Assembly (NCBI RefSeq): GCF_003044275.1
Contig: NZ_PZPL01000001.1
Location: forward strand, 186,001-250,000
DNA length: 64,000 nucleotides
Direction of reading: 5' to 3'
From: Rathayibacter caricis DSM 15933
Lineage (GTDB): Bacteria; Actinomycetota; Actinomycetes; Actinomycetales; Microbacteriaceae
Made by a program: the position numbers and the translations under genes. Numbering within the stretch: the first letter of the stretch is position 1; the number at the start of each line of letters is the position of its first letter. Under the pieces are notes generated by a model. The model saw nothing but the letters and a program-made list of their open reading frames with translations. It had not been told where the DNA came from and searched no databases. Shown one piece after another: positions 50,870 through 59,823 of the stretch.

Positions 50870-51587
50870 AGATCACCTCGCCGAGGGCTCCGTAGACGAG
50901 GGCGTTCCAGACGCCGGTGACCATCAGCAGGCCGATGACCACGAGGGCGACTCCGCCGATGATGTTGATCGCGCGGATGTGGCGCTTCACGAACGCGAGG
51001 GTCGACGTGACCCAGCTGAAGCCGAACGCGACCAGGAGGAACGGGAGGCCGAGGCCCAGGCAGTACATCAGCGCGAGCAGCGCTCCGCGCCAGGGCGAGC
51101 CGGCGCCGAGTCCGAGCGCCAGGATCGAGCTCAGCGTCGGGCCCAGACACGGCGTCCAGCCGATGCCGAAGACGATGCCGAGCAGCGGCGCCCCGATCAG
51201 GCCCGTCGCGGGGCGGATGCTCGGGCGGAGGGTCCGCTGGAGGAACGAGAACTGGCCGACGAAGACGAGGCCCATCGCGATGACGACCACGCCGAGGACG
51301 CGGGTGATGACATCGCTGTAGCGGCTCATCCAGAACCCGATCGACCCGGCGGCCGCTCCGTAGAGCACGAACACGAGGGAGAAGCCCAGCACGAAGAGCA
51401 GCACGCCCAGCAGCACCCGGCTGCGTCCGCGAGCGCGGCGCTCGTCGGCGTCCGTGAAGCCGCCGACGTACGCGAGATAGCCCGGCACGAGCGGCAGCAC
51501 GCACGGCGACGCGAACGAAACCAGGCCGGCCAGCAGCGCGATCGGGACCGCGAGGAGCAGCTGACCGCTGATGACGATCTCGCCCAC
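50847..51587 (-). CDS. ccdA: Thiol:disulfide carrier CcdA (DsbD-like)
   Basis: This 246-residue, six-helix protein has the paired redox Cys: Cys29 in FASPCVLPLVPGYL and Cys147 in GWTPCLGPTLSS. It moves reducing power across the membrane to the ResA-like protein, which reduces apocytochrome thiols. The gene starts 4 bases after the resA-like stop and overlaps resB. Confidence 0.95.
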   Translation of the reverse strand: MGEIVISGQLLLAVPIALLAGLVSFASPCVLPLVPGYLAYVGGFTDADERRARGRSRVLLGVLLFVLGFSLVFVLYGAAAGSIGFWMSRYSDVITRVLGVVVIAMGLVFVGQFSFLQRTLRPSIRPATGLIGAPLLGIVFGIGWTPCLGPTLSSILALGLGAGSPWRGALLALMYCLGLGLPFLLVAFGFSWVTSTLAFVKRHIRAINIIGGVALVVIGLLMVTGVWNALVYGALGEVIYGFQPAI

Positions 51588-51591
51588 CGCG

Positions 51592-52185
51592 CTACTCCTC
51601 TTCCACGAGCGTGTCGCCGACGAGGGTCGACAGGATCGACGCCTCCTGCAGCTGACCCAGGATCCGGGAGGCCACGCGGCCCTCGCGGTCGAGCACGAGG
51701 GTGGTGGGCACCGCGTTCGGCGGGACCTTGCCGCTGAAGGCGAGCTGCGCGGATCCGTCGACGTCGACGATGGAGGAGTAGGTGATGCCGTAGGTCTTCG
51801 CGAAGGCGGCGGCCTGGGGTGCCTGGTCGCGCACGTTCACGCCGACGAACGAGACGTCCTGGCCGTCGAACTCGGCGTTCACCGACTCGAGGTCGGCGGC
51901 CTCGGCGCGGCACGGAGCGCAGCTGGCGTACCAGAAGTTGACGACGACGACGCGGCCCGCGAGGTCGTCGGAGTCGATCGCCTCGCCGTTCTCGTCGGTG
52001 CCTGAGAAGACGATCGGATCGCTGCGGTCGGTTGCCGCGATCTCGGTGACGGTCCCGTCGCCCGAGATGTAACCCTTGTTGCTGCCGCTGCGGTACTGGT
52101 CGGCGAGCGGATCCTGGGTGCAGCCCGCGAGGACGGCTCCGGCCACGAGCGCGAGGGCCGTGGCGGCGACGACGCGACGGCGCAT
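51592..52185 (-). CDS. resA: ResA/TlpA-like thioredoxin lipoprotein
   Basis: The 197-residue protein has a lipoprotein signal ending LAGC (Cys22) and a thioredoxin fold with FWYASCAPCRAE (redox CAPC 89-92) and the cis-Pro region VPTTLVLDREG. It keeps apocytochrome c thiols reduced outside the membrane. The start overlaps the stop of the histidine phosphatase gene by one base (TGATG). Confidence 0.92.
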   Translation of the reverse strand: MRRRVVAATALALVAGAVLAGCTQDPLADQYRSGSNKGYISGDGTVTEIAATDRSDPIVFSGTDENGEAIDSDDLAGRVVVVNFWYASCAPCRAEAADLESVNAEFDGQDVSFVGVNVRDQAPQAAAFAKTYGITYSSIVDVDGSAQLAFSGKVPPNAVPTTLVLDREGRVASRILGQLQEASILSTLVGDTLVEEE

Positions 52186-52829
52186 CAGACAGCGCCCACG
52201 TCGGTCGCGAGCCCCTGGAGGCCCGCGGCGGGGTCGGAGTAGCCGACCTCGACGAAGCCGTCGCCCCGACGCTCGATCGTGGTGATGCTCGAGAGCGCGC
52301 ACCGGCGCTTGCGCGGATCGTGGAAGAGCCGCTCCCCCGCGAGGGCGCGGTGCACGGTCCAGATCGGGAGCTGGTGGCTGACGATGACCGCGTCGCCCTC
52401 GACGGTGCTCTGCCACGCCGCCTCGATCGCCGCGTACATCCGCGCCGAGATGGAGAGGTAGGGCTCGCCCCAGCTGGGCTCGAACGGATTGCGCAGCCAC
52501 GGCCAGTGCTTCGGGTTCTTCAGCGCCGAGCTGCGGGCGGCGAGGGACTTGCCCTCGAAGCGGTTGCTCGGCTCGATCACGCGCGGATCGCTCGTGATCT
52601 CGAGCTCGAACGCCTGCGAGATCGGCTGGGCCGACTCCTGCGTGCGCTGGAGCGGAGAGGCGACGAGCGTCGTCACGTGGCGGCGCCGCTCGAGCAGGTC
52701 GTCGGCCGCGGCGCGGGCCATGCGGTGGCCCAGCTCCGAGAGCCGGAAGTTCGGGAGTCGCCCGTAGAGGACCCGGTCGGGGTTGAACACCTCGCCGTGC
52801 CGCACGAGATGGATCTGATCGGCAACCAC
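52185..52829 (-). CDS. Histidine phosphatase family protein
   Basis: The GTG at 52829 gives 214 residues with the phosphohistidine motif LVRHGEVF (~8-15), ASPLQRTQESA and the second His in IVSHQLPIWTVHRAL. Members are phosphatases or mutases of varied substrates. It is the first gene of the cytochrome c maturation operon, an arrangement common in actinobacteria; a role in that pathway is not shown. Confidence 0.88.
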   Translation of the reverse strand: MVADQIHLVRHGEVFNPDRVLYGRLPNFRLSELGHRMARAAADDLLERRRHVTTLVASPLQRTQESAQPISQAFELEITSDPRVIEPSNRFEGKSLAARSSALKNPKHWPWLRNPFEPSWGEPYLSISARMYAAIEAAWQSTVEGDAVIVSHQLPIWTVHRALAGERLFHDPRKRRCALSSITTIERRGDGFVEVGYSDPAAGLQGLATDVGAV

Positions 52830-52917
52830 GAGCGTCAAGTGTACGGAACGCCGCGTGGGGGAACGCCGGGAACAGCGGGTCTGGGCGGGGGCTGAACGGG
52901 TGCTCAGCGCCGTGCTC

Positions 52918-53682
52918 TCACCGCCTGGCCAGCACTGCCGCCGAGATCCGTCGGACCAGCGCGTCCGGCAGGTGCTTCGCCACGGCGACCGGCACTCCGA
53001 AGCGCCACGACGGCACCGAGACGACCTGCCCGCGCGCCACGTCGCGGAGGAACTCCTCGACCACCGCATCGGCGTCGAGCCAGAGGAACGAGGGGATGGA
53101 GGAGGTGTCCATCGCCGCCCGCTCGTGGAACTCGGTGCGCACCCAGCCGGGGCAGAGGGCCGCCGCCCGCACGCCCGTGCCGCGGAGCTCCACCGCGAGC
53201 GACTGCGTGAACGCGGTCGCCCACGCCTTGACCGCGGAGTAGGGGCCCAGGTGCACGAACCCCGCGACGCTCGCGACCGTCAGGATCGCTCCGCGGCCCC
53301 GGGCGCGCATGACCTCGGCGGCCGCCCCCGAGAGCACGGCCACCGAGCGGACCATCACCTCGAACGCCGCGTCCTGCGCGGCGACGTCCGGCTCCGAGAA
53401 GCCGCCGTCGATCCCGAATCCGGAGTTGTTGACCAGCACGCGCACGGGCCGCTCCGGATCGACGAGCCGGGCCCGCACGCGCTCCACCTGCTCCCGATCG
53501 GTCAGGTCGGCCGGCAGCACCTCGACGTGCGGGGCGCCGAGCGCGCGGAACGCGGTCGCCGCCTCCTCGAGCCGCGCCTCGTCGCGCGAGACGAGCACGA
53601 GGCTCCAGCCGCGGCGCGCGAACGCCCGCGCGAAGGCGGCTCCGATGCCGGTGGACGCTCCGGTGATCAGTGCGGTGCTCAT
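52918..53682 (-). CDS. Short-chain dehydrogenase/reductase
   Basis: This 254-residue classical SDR has TGASTGIG (~8-15), NNSGFG, Ser in TVASVAG and YSAVKAW (Tyr/Lys). The C-terminal half resembles the DltE/YbbO-like SDRs with a hydrophobic membrane-facing helix. The substrate is unknown. It is divergent from aspS across a 60-base gap. Confidence 0.87.
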   Translation of the reverse strand: MSTALITGASTGIGAAFARAFARRGWSLVLVSRDEARLEEAATAFRALGAPHVEVLPADLTDREQVERVRARLVDPERPVRVLVNNSGFGIDGGFSEPDVAAQDAAFEVMVRSVAVLSGAAAEVMRARGRGAILTVASVAGFVHLGPYSAVKAWATAFTQSLAVELRGTGVRAAALCPGWVRTEFHERAAMDTSSIPSFLWLDADAVVEEFLRDVARGQVVSVPSWRFGVPVAVAKHLPDALVRRISAAVLARR

Positions 53683-53742
53683 GCTCCGACGCTACCCGGC
53701 GCCCTCGGCCCCCGCGCCGCCCCGCGGGTAGACTCCCCTACC

Positions 53743-55098
53743 GTGACCGACGAGACCCGCCTCCCCCGAACCACCGTCAAGAAGCTCGCCGCGCTCGAGG
53801 ACGGACCCGTCCGCGTGTCCGGCTGGGTCGAGACCGTGCGCGACCAGAAGAAGGTGCAGTTCGTGGTCCTCCGCGACGAGTCCGGCGCCGTGCAGCTGGT
53901 GAACCCGGCCGTCCGCGAGGCGGAGCAGGGCGACGAGGTCGCCGGCGCGAAGCTCGCGATCACCGAGGAGATCTCGGGCCTCGCCCAGGGCTCCTTCGTC
54001 ACGGTGACCGGTCAGCTCAAGCACGACGAGCGCGTGAAGCTCGGCGGCATCGAGGTCAAGCTCGAGTCGCTCGAGATCGTCGCCGCGTCGATCCCCGAGG
54101 CGCCCATCGCCCCCGACTCCGGCATCGACAAGCGCATGGACTGGCGCTTCCTCGACCTCCGTCGCCCGGAGCAGAACCTCATCGCCCGCGTGCAGACCAC
54201 CTTCGAGCACGCGCTGCGCACCTACTGGATCGACAACGACTTCATCGAGATCCACACCCCGAAGCTCATGGCGAGCGCCTCGGAGTCGCGGGCCGAGCTG
54301 TTCGAGGTCGAGTACTTCGAGACCAAGGCGTACCTCGCGCAGAGCCCGCAGTTCTTCAAGCAGATGGCGCAGCCCGCGGGCTTCGGCAAGGTGTTCGAGG
54401 TCGGGCCGGCCTTCCGCGCCGACCCGAGCTTCACCTCCCGTCACGCGACCGAGTTCACGAGCGTCGACTCCGAGGTCTCGTGGATCGAGTCGCACGAGGA
54501 CGTCATGGAGCTGCACGAGCAGCTGATGGTCGCCGGCCTCACCGCCGTCGTCGAGAAGCACGGCGCCGAGGTGAAGGCGCTCTTCGACATCGACCTCGAG
54601 GTGCCCACCACCCCGTTCCCGCGCATCCCTCTCGCCGAGGCCAAGCGGATCGTCGCCGAGCGCGGCTACGAGGTGCCCCGCGCCGACGACGACATGGACC
54701 CCGAGGGCGAGCGCCGCATCGCGGCCTACGTGAAGGAGGAGTTCGGGCACGACTTCGTGTTCCTGACCGACTACGCCTCGAGCATCCGGCCGTTCTACCA
54801 CATGCGCCGCGAGGGCGACGGGGCGATCACCAACAGCTACGACCTCATCTACAACGGCGTCGAGATCTCGACCGGAGCGCAGCGCGAGCACCGCGTCGAC
54901 GTGCTGGTCGAGCAGGCCCGCGAGAAGGGTCTCGACCCCGAGGAGCTCGGCTTCTACCTCGACTTCTTCCGCTACGGCGTCCCGCCGCACGGAGGATTCG
55001 GCATGGGCCTCTCGCGCGTGATCATGCTGATGCTGCACCAGGCGAACCTGCGCGAGGTCACCTACCTCTTCCGCGGCCCGTCGCGCCTGCTGCCGTAG
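53743..55098 (+). CDS. aspS: Aspartyl-tRNA synthetase, archaeal-type (probably nondiscriminating)
   Basis: The GTG at 53743 begins a 451-residue class II synthetase. An N-terminal OB-fold anticodon-binding domain (VRVSGWVETVRDQKKVQFVV) is followed by motif 2 (FEVGPAFRADPSFTSRHATEF) and motif 3 (GGFGMGLSRVIMLML). The ~150-residue GAD insertion of bacterial AspRS is absent and the length fits the archaeal/eukaryal type. Such enzymes often also charge tRNA-Asn, with GatCAB then amidating Asp to Asn. That dual specificity is inferred from the family. Confidence 0.93.
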   Translation: MTDETRLPRTTVKKLAALEDGPVRVSGWVETVRDQKKVQFVVLRDESGAVQLVNPAVREAEQGDEVAGAKLAITEEISGLAQGSFVTVTGQLKHDERVKLGGIEVKLESLEIVAASIPEAPIAPDSGIDKRMDWRFLDLRRPEQNLIARVQTTFEHALRTYWIDNDFIEIHTPKLMASASESRAELFEVEYFETKAYLAQSPQFFKQMAQPAGFGKVFEVGPAFRADPSFTSRHATEFTSVDSEVSWIESHEDVMELHEQLMVAGLTAVVEKHGAEVKALFDIDLEVPTTPFPRIPLAEAKRIVAERGYEVPRADDDMDPEGERRIAAYVKEEFGHDFVFLTDYASSIRPFYHMRREGDGAITNSYDLIYNGVEISTGAQREHRVDVLVEQAREKGLDPEELGFYLDFFRYGVPPHGGFGMGLSRVIMLMLHQANLREVTYLFRGPSRLLP

Positions 55099-55110
55099 GC
55101 CGGGCCACGC

Positions 55111-55180
55111 ACGAGACGGCCCGGTACCGTCGAGACAGCCCGTTCCAGCGGGACGTCTCGACGGCACCGGGCCGTCTCGT
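55111..55180 (+). terminator. Very long hairpin after aspS
   Basis: Two 26-base arms (55111-55136 and 55155-55180, starting ACGAGACGGCCCGG) pair with one mismatch, and an inner CCCG/CGGG stem fills the 18-base loop. It lies 12 bases after the aspS stop, between convergent genes, and serves both sides. Confidence 0.8.
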
Positions 55181-55209
55181 CGTCGGCGGCTCGAGTGCGG
55201 GAGCCGGGG

Positions 55210-55563
55210 TCAGCGCGGGAGGCGCTCGAACGGCACGCGGCGGCTGAGCCAGGCCAGCAGACCCGCGATCACCGCCGCGAGCGCCGCCGGGACGAGCAGG
55301 AGCCACAGGCTCGACGTCACCGCCAGGATCAGCAGGGCGACGGCCGCGATCCCCGCTCCGATCGCGAAGTTCCAGCGGACGTCCGTGACCACTCCCGGCT
55401 CGGGCCTCGCCCAGATCACGACCAGCGCCAGCGCGAGCGGCCCGAGCAGCAGGCCCAGCACGAACCAGCGCCAGCGCGAGCGCCCCTTCTGCTCCGCGAG
55501 CCCCGCGGTCACGAGCGCGAAGCCGATCCAGATCCAGCCGGTGTCGTTCCAGGTCGTCCCCAT
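55210..55563 (-). CDS. Four-helix small membrane protein, function unknown
   Basis: This 117-residue protein has helices at about 8-22, 32-50, 66-84 and 86-106, joined by short basic loops (EQKGRSRWRWF, LSRRVPFERLPR). It resembles general actinobacterial membrane proteins of unknown function. It follows the tetR-like gene by 20 bases on the same strand, so it could be co-transcribed and co-regulated. Confidence 0.7.
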   Translation of the reverse strand: MGTTWNDTGWIWIGFALVTAGLAEQKGRSRWRWFVLGLLLGPLALALVVIWARPEPGVVTDVRWNFAIGAGIAAVALLILAVTSSLWLLLVPAALAAVIAGLLAWLSRRVPFERLPR

Positions 55564-55583
55564 GCCCGGAGCCTAGGGCCTGG

Positions 55584-56198
55584 TCACCGGGGCGGCAGGA
55601 CCATCAGGTCGAGGTAGTCCGTCAGGCACGCGACCATGTCGACCGCGTCGCACTCGAGGAGCCACTGCAGCTGGATGCCGTCCCACAGCGCGATGATCGA
55701 CGCCGCCACCCGGTCGGGGTCGGCCCCTTCGCGCAGCCGCCCTTCGGCCTGCAGGGCGCGCAGGTCGTCGGCGTAGCCCTGGCGGAGCGACCGGAAGCGG
55801 CGGGCGAAGAACTCGCGGCCCGGATGATCGGCCGTGGTCGAGTCGCCGCACAGCACCGCGTAGAGCTCGATCACTCCGGGGGCCGTCTCGTTGTAGCGGG
55901 TCTGGCGCAGGATCCCCTCGACCATGCTCTCGTCGGGGTCGGGCGGAGCCGAGCCGTCGCCGGTGATGGCGTCGCGGTGCTCGAGCACCGCGAGCAGCAG
56001 GTCGGTCTTGGTCGGGAAGTAGTGCAGGAGGCTGGTCTGGCTGAGGCCCACCCGGTCGGCGACCTCCTGCAGCGAGCCGCGCGCGTAGCCGCGGGAAGCG
56101 AAGACCGCGTGGGCCGCCTCGATGATCGCGCGGCGCCGCTGAGCCGACTTCGCGTAGGGCCCCCGGCGGGTGCGGACGGGCTCGGTGGTCTCGGACAT
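55584..56198 (-). CDS. TetR family transcriptional regulator
   Basis: The 204-residue protein has an N-terminal DNA-binding domain, RRRAIIEAAHAVFASRGYARGSLQEVADRVGLSQTSLLHYF (given here in two overlapping parts: residues ~22-42 and ~42-62), followed by a helical ligand domain. It is divergent from a sugar ABC importer, and two palindromes lie between them at 56221-56239 and 56283-56300. It is therefore probably a local repressor of the importer that responds to a sugar or its metabolite, which is inference. Confidence 0.9.
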   Translation of the reverse strand: MSETTEPVRTRRGPYAKSAQRRRAIIEAAHAVFASRGYARGSLQEVADRVGLSQTSLLHYFPTKTDLLLAVLEHRDAITGDGSAPPDPDESMVEGILRQTRYNETAPGVIELYAVLCGDSTTADHPGREFFARRFRSLRQGYADDLRALQAEGRLREGADPDRVAASIIALWDGIQLQWLLECDAVDMVACLTDYLDLMVLPPR

Positions 56199-56220
56199 GA
56201 CGCCTTCCTCCGCTGGTCAC

Positions 56221-56239
56221 GAGAGCGGGAACCGCTCTC
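56221..56239. promoter_or_regulatory. Perfect 19-bp palindrome, candidate operator near the tetR gene
   Basis: GAGAGCGG-GAA-CCGCTCTC, an 8-bp perfect inverted repeat with a 3-base centre, lies 22 bases upstream of the TetR-family start. This is a usual position for an autoregulatory operator. Confidence 0.5.
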
Positions 56240-56282
56240 AGGCGGCCAGCGTAGCGCGCGCTCCGGCCGCGTCCCCACCAAT

Positions 56283-56300
56283 TTCGAGCAGCTACTCGAA
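56283..56300. promoter_or_regulatory. Inverted repeat upstream of the sugar importer, candidate operator
   Basis: TTCGAG-CAGCTA-CTCGAA is an inverted repeat in an AT-rich patch (AATTTCGAG...CTCGAATTTG), 70 bases before the binding-protein start. It may overlap the importer promoter. It differs from the other palindrome, so the two may bind different proteins. Confidence 0.5.
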
Positions 56301-56370
56301 TTTGTGATAGCGTCCGATCCACCGGGCCGGGAGACCTCCACGGCACCCATCCACGACGAAGTGAGGGACA

Positions 56371-57705
56371 GTGAAGCCGTTCACACGGAGACAGCTCATG
56401 GCCGCCGGACTCGGCACGGCCGCACTCGGGACCCTGGCGGCCTGCGCCACCCCGGGCACCACCTCGGTCAACACCGCGCCGGCGATCCCGGCCGCGAGCG
56501 GACCGATCCGCCTGCAGTACTGGGCCTGGCTGAAGGACCTGCAGAAGGTCTGCGATGTCTGGAACGCCTCGCATCCGGACGTCCAGGTCGACGCGGTCTG
56601 GATCCCCGGCGGCAACGCGGGCGGCTACCAGAAGCTGTACTCGGCCCTCGCGGCCGGCGGCGGACCGGACCTGGGCCAGGTCGAGATGCGCTCGCTGCCC
56701 GAGTTCATGCTCGTGAACGGGCTGGTCGACCTCAACCGCTACGGCGCGGCCGACTACGCCGACCTCTACGACCCCACTCTCTGGGGGCAGGTCAGCTACA
56801 CCGGCGGCGTCTACGGGATCCCCCAGGACAGCGGTCCGATGGCCTTCTTCTACCAGCCCGAGGTGCTCGGGCGCGTGGGAGCCGAGCCGCCGCGCACCTG
56901 GGACGACTGGGCGGCGGTCGCGACCGAGCTGCGCGGCGCCGACTCCTACATCGACTGCTTCCCGCTCGCCGACGCCTCCGTCTTCGCGGCCTTCGCCACG
57001 CAGGCCGGCGCGCAGTGGCTGACGGCGGAGGAGGACGGCTGGGTCATCGACATGACCGACGAGGCCACGACGCAGGTCGCCTCCTTCTTCGACACCGCGA
57101 TCGATCAGGACCTCGTCGAGACCGGCTACGGCGCCTACTCCCCCGCGTGGTTCGCGGCGGCGGCGACGGGCGGTATCGCCTCCTGCACCACGGGCAGCTG
57201 GGGCGACGCGCTCATCCAGGGCGTGAGCGGCGGCTCCGGCAAGTGGCGGGCGGCGCCCATGCCGGTCTGGGGCGACACGGGCTTCGGCTCGAGCTTCCTC
57301 GGCGGATCCACGGCGGCCGTCTTCGCCAGCAGCGCTCACCCGAAGGAGGCGCTCGAGTTCGCGGTGTGGATGACGACCTCGCAGGAGGGCATCGACGCGA
57401 TGATCGCGAACAGCGGCATCGGCTGGTCGCCCGCCGTCGGCGAGATCGGCACCGCGCGCAAGGGACCGAGCGAGTTCTTCTCGGGCCAGAACTACAACGA
57501 GGAGATCCTCGTGCCCGCGGCGAAGGAGCAGAACCCCGACTGGTCCTGGTGGCCGGTCACCCAGCAGTCCTTCAACATCCTCAGCGACGGCTTCCGGAAG
57601 AAGGCGTCGGGCACCACCCTCGTCGACGCGGTCGCCGAGGCGGAGCAGCAGATCATCACGGTCTTCCAGAACAAGGGCCTCAGCATCAGGAAGGCCTCGG
57701 CATGA
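56371..57705 (+). CDS. Sugar ABC transporter substrate-binding lipoprotein
   Basis: The GTG at 56371 (GAGGGAC upstream) starts a 444-residue binding protein. The signal has a twin-arginine pair (TRRQLM, Arg6-Arg7) and a lipobox TLAAC (Cys25), so it is probably a Tat-exported lipoprotein. The mature protein is an MsmE/UgpB-type cluster 1 solute-binding fold (LQYWAWLKDLQKV, GGGPDLGQVEM, GIPQDSGPMAFFYQPEVL). It collects an oligosaccharide or glycoside outside the cell. Two permease genes follow with ATGA overlaps; no ATPase gene is present. Confidence 0.92.
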   Translation: MKPFTRRQLMAAGLGTAALGTLAACATPGTTSVNTAPAIPAASGPIRLQYWAWLKDLQKVCDVWNASHPDVQVDAVWIPGGNAGGYQKLYSALAAGGGPDLGQVEMRSLPEFMLVNGLVDLNRYGAADYADLYDPTLWGQVSYTGGVYGIPQDSGPMAFFYQPEVLGRVGAEPPRTWDDWAAVATELRGADSYIDCFPLADASVFAAFATQAGAQWLTAEEDGWVIDMTDEATTQVASFFDTAIDQDLVETGYGAYSPAWFAAAATGGIASCTTGSWGDALIQGVSGGSGKWRAAPMPVWGDTGFGSSFLGGSTAAVFASSAHPKEALEFAVWMTTSQEGIDAMIANSGIGWSPAVGEIGTARKGPSEFFSGQNYNEEILVPAAKEQNPDWSWWPVTQQSFNILSDGFRKKASGTTLVDAVAEAEQQIITVFQNKGLSIRKASA

Positions 57706-58652
57706 CCACGACGACCTCCCCCGCTGCAGCCGCCATCGCGGCCACCGGCGACACCCGGAACCGCAAGCGCGGCGGAGCCCAGGGGCGCGCCCCGTGGATC
57801 CTGCTCGCCCCGTTCCTCGCCCTGTTCGTCCTCACCTTCATCATCCCGATCGTCGTGGCCATCGGCTCGAGCTTCACGAAGGTGACCCGCTCGGGCCTCT
57901 TCGGCGAGGCCGGAGTGACGACCGAGTTCGCCGGGTTCGGGAACTACGCGCAGGCCCTCGCCGACGGCAACTTCCTCGCCTCGATCGGCCGCATGTTCCT
58001 CTTCGGCGTCGTCCAGGTGCCGGTGATGATCGCGCTCTGCACCGTGCTCGCGCTGATGCTCGAGTCGGCCTCGGCCCGGTTCCCCGGGTTCTTCCGCGCG
58101 GCCTACTTCCTCCCCTACGGTGTGCCCGGAGTGATCGCGACGATCCTCTGGTCGTTCCTGTACGTGCCGGGGCTCAGCCCGATCATCGACGCGGCGAACG
58201 TGGTCGGTCTCGAGCCCGACTTCCTCGGCGCGGACTCGGTGCTGTGGTCGATCGCGAACATCTCGCTGTGGAGCTACACCGGCTACAACATGCTGATCAT
58301 CGTCGCCCAGCTGAAGGCGATCCCGGTCGAGCTGTACGAGGCGGCGAAGGTCGACGGAGCGTCCACGTTCCGCGTCGCGCGCAGCATCCAGCTGCCGCTC
58401 ATCCGCCCGGCGCTCGTGCTGACCACGATCTTCTCGATCATCGGCACCCTGCAGCTCTTCGCCGAGGCGCAGGTCCTCAAGACCGTGGCGCCCGCGATCG
58501 ACAGCCAGTACACGCCGAACCTCAGCGCATACACCACCGCCTTCGCCTACAACGACTACAACGTCGCCGCCGCGCAGGCCGTGCTGATCGCCCTCGTCGC
58601 GTTCGTCCTCTCCTTCACGTTCCTCTCGATCTCGAACAGGAAGTCCTCATGA
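57702..58652 (+). CDS. Sugar ABC transporter permease (MalF-like)
   Basis: The ATG at 57702 gives 316 residues with six helices and the permease EAA motif EAAKVDGASTFRVARSIQLP (~210-229), which docks on the ATPase. An Ala-rich and basic cytoplasmic start precedes helix 1. It overlaps both neighbours by 4 bases. Confidence 0.94.
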   Translation: MTTTTSPAAAAIAATGDTRNRKRGGAQGRAPWILLAPFLALFVLTFIIPIVVAIGSSFTKVTRSGLFGEAGVTTEFAGFGNYAQALADGNFLASIGRMFLFGVVQVPVMIALCTVLALMLESASARFPGFFRAAYFLPYGVPGVIATILWSFLYVPGLSPIIDAANVVGLEPDFLGADSVLWSIANISLWSYTGYNMLIIVAQLKAIPVELYEAAKVDGASTFRVARSIQLPLIRPALVLTTIFSIIGTLQLFAEAQVLKTVAPAIDSQYTPNLSAYTTAFAYNDYNVAAAQAVLIALVAFVLSFTFLSISNRKSS

Positions 58653-59587
58653 GCCAGGCGACGCGTACCGAAGCGCAGCCCACGACGACCGGAGTCGTCA
58701 CCGCGAACCGGCCCGCCAAGGCGGGTCGCGGCCCCGACCGCTCGGCCGGCCGCAACCGCGCCTCCACGATCATCGTCACGGCGATCCTCGTGATCGTCGC
58801 GGTCTACTTCCTCGTCCCCGTCTACTGGGTCGTGGTCGCGGCGACGAAGACCACCGAGGACCTCTTCGCCACCTACGGCTTCTGGTTCGCGCCGACGTTC
58901 GCGCTCTGGGACAACCTCGGCCAGGTGCTGTCGTACGACGGCGGCATCTTCGTCCGCTGGTTCCTCAACTCGGTGCTCTACGCCGGAGTCGGCGCCCTGC
59001 TCGCGACGTACCTCGCCGCGGCGGGCGGCTACGCGCTCGCGAAGTACGAGTTCCGGGGCAACCGGCTCGTGTTCGGCACGATCCTCGCGGGAGTGCTCGT
59101 GCCCGGCACCGCGACGGCCCTGCCGCTGTTCCTCCTCTTCAGCCAGATGGGCATCGCGAACACGTACTGGAGCGTGCTGATCCCCTCGCTGGTCTCGCCG
59201 TTCGGGCTCTTCCTCTGCCGCATCTACGCGCAGGCGACGGTCGACACCGCGGTCATCGAGGCGGCGCGGATCGACGGGGCGAGCGAGCTGCGGATCTTCC
59301 ACACGCTGGGGCTGCGCATCCTGACCCCGGCGCTGGTGACCGTGTTCCTCTTCCAGCTGGTGGGCATCTGGAACAACTACTTCCTGCCGCTGGTGATGCT
59401 GTCGGACACGGAGCTGTTCCCGATCACGCTGGGGCTCAACAACTGGCTCAGCCAGGTCGACCGCCTGCCCGAGTTCTACGAGCTGACGACCGGAGGCGTG
59501 CTGCTGTCGATCATCCCGCTGGCGATCGCGATGATCGTGCTGCAGCGGTTCTGGCGCGGCGGGCTCACCGAGGGGTCCGTGAAGTAG
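58649..59587 (+). CDS. Sugar ABC transporter permease (MalG-like)
   Basis: The ATG at 58649 gives 312 residues with six helices and the EAA motif EAARIDGASELRIFHTLGL. It has the MalG-type ending (LQRFWRGGLTEGSVK). It completes the membrane part of the importer. The ATPase is probably a shared MsiK-like protein encoded elsewhere, as usual for actinobacteria. Confidence 0.94.
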   Translation: MSQATRTEAQPTTTGVVTANRPAKAGRGPDRSAGRNRASTIIVTAILVIVAVYFLVPVYWVVVAATKTTEDLFATYGFWFAPTFALWDNLGQVLSYDGGIFVRWFLNSVLYAGVGALLATYLAAAGGYALAKYEFRGNRLVFGTILAGVLVPGTATALPLFLLFSQMGIANTYWSVLIPSLVSPFGLFLCRIYAQATVDTAVIEAARIDGASELRIFHTLGLRILTPALVTVFLFQLVGIWNNYFLPLVMLSDTELFPITLGLNNWLSQVDRLPEFYELTTGGVLLSIIPLAIAMIVLQRFWRGGLTEGSVK

Positions 59588-59643
59588 CTCCGTCGAGCAG
59601 CCGCGCCGAGCAGGAGGAGCGGAGGTCCCGGGGAGGAGGTGGA

Positions 59644-59676
59644 GGAGCCCCCCGGGGTCTCACGCCAGGGGGCTCC
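59644..59676 (+). terminator. Terminator hairpin after the sugar importer operon
   Basis: GGAGCCCCC (59644-59652) pairs with GGGGGCTCC (59668-59676) around a 15-base loop, about 57 bases after the last permease stop. Confidence 0.65.
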
Positions 59677-59823
59677 CGTGTAGCGGTGGAACGGTCTCGC
59701 TCTCCCGCTCGCCGACGTGAACGCCGGCGGACCGCGGGGTCTCCCGCGCGCGGCCGCCGCGAGTATGCGCCGTCAACCCGGGAATGAGCCGTGTCCGACG
59801 GCGCGGCGTGCAGGATGGAGCGC

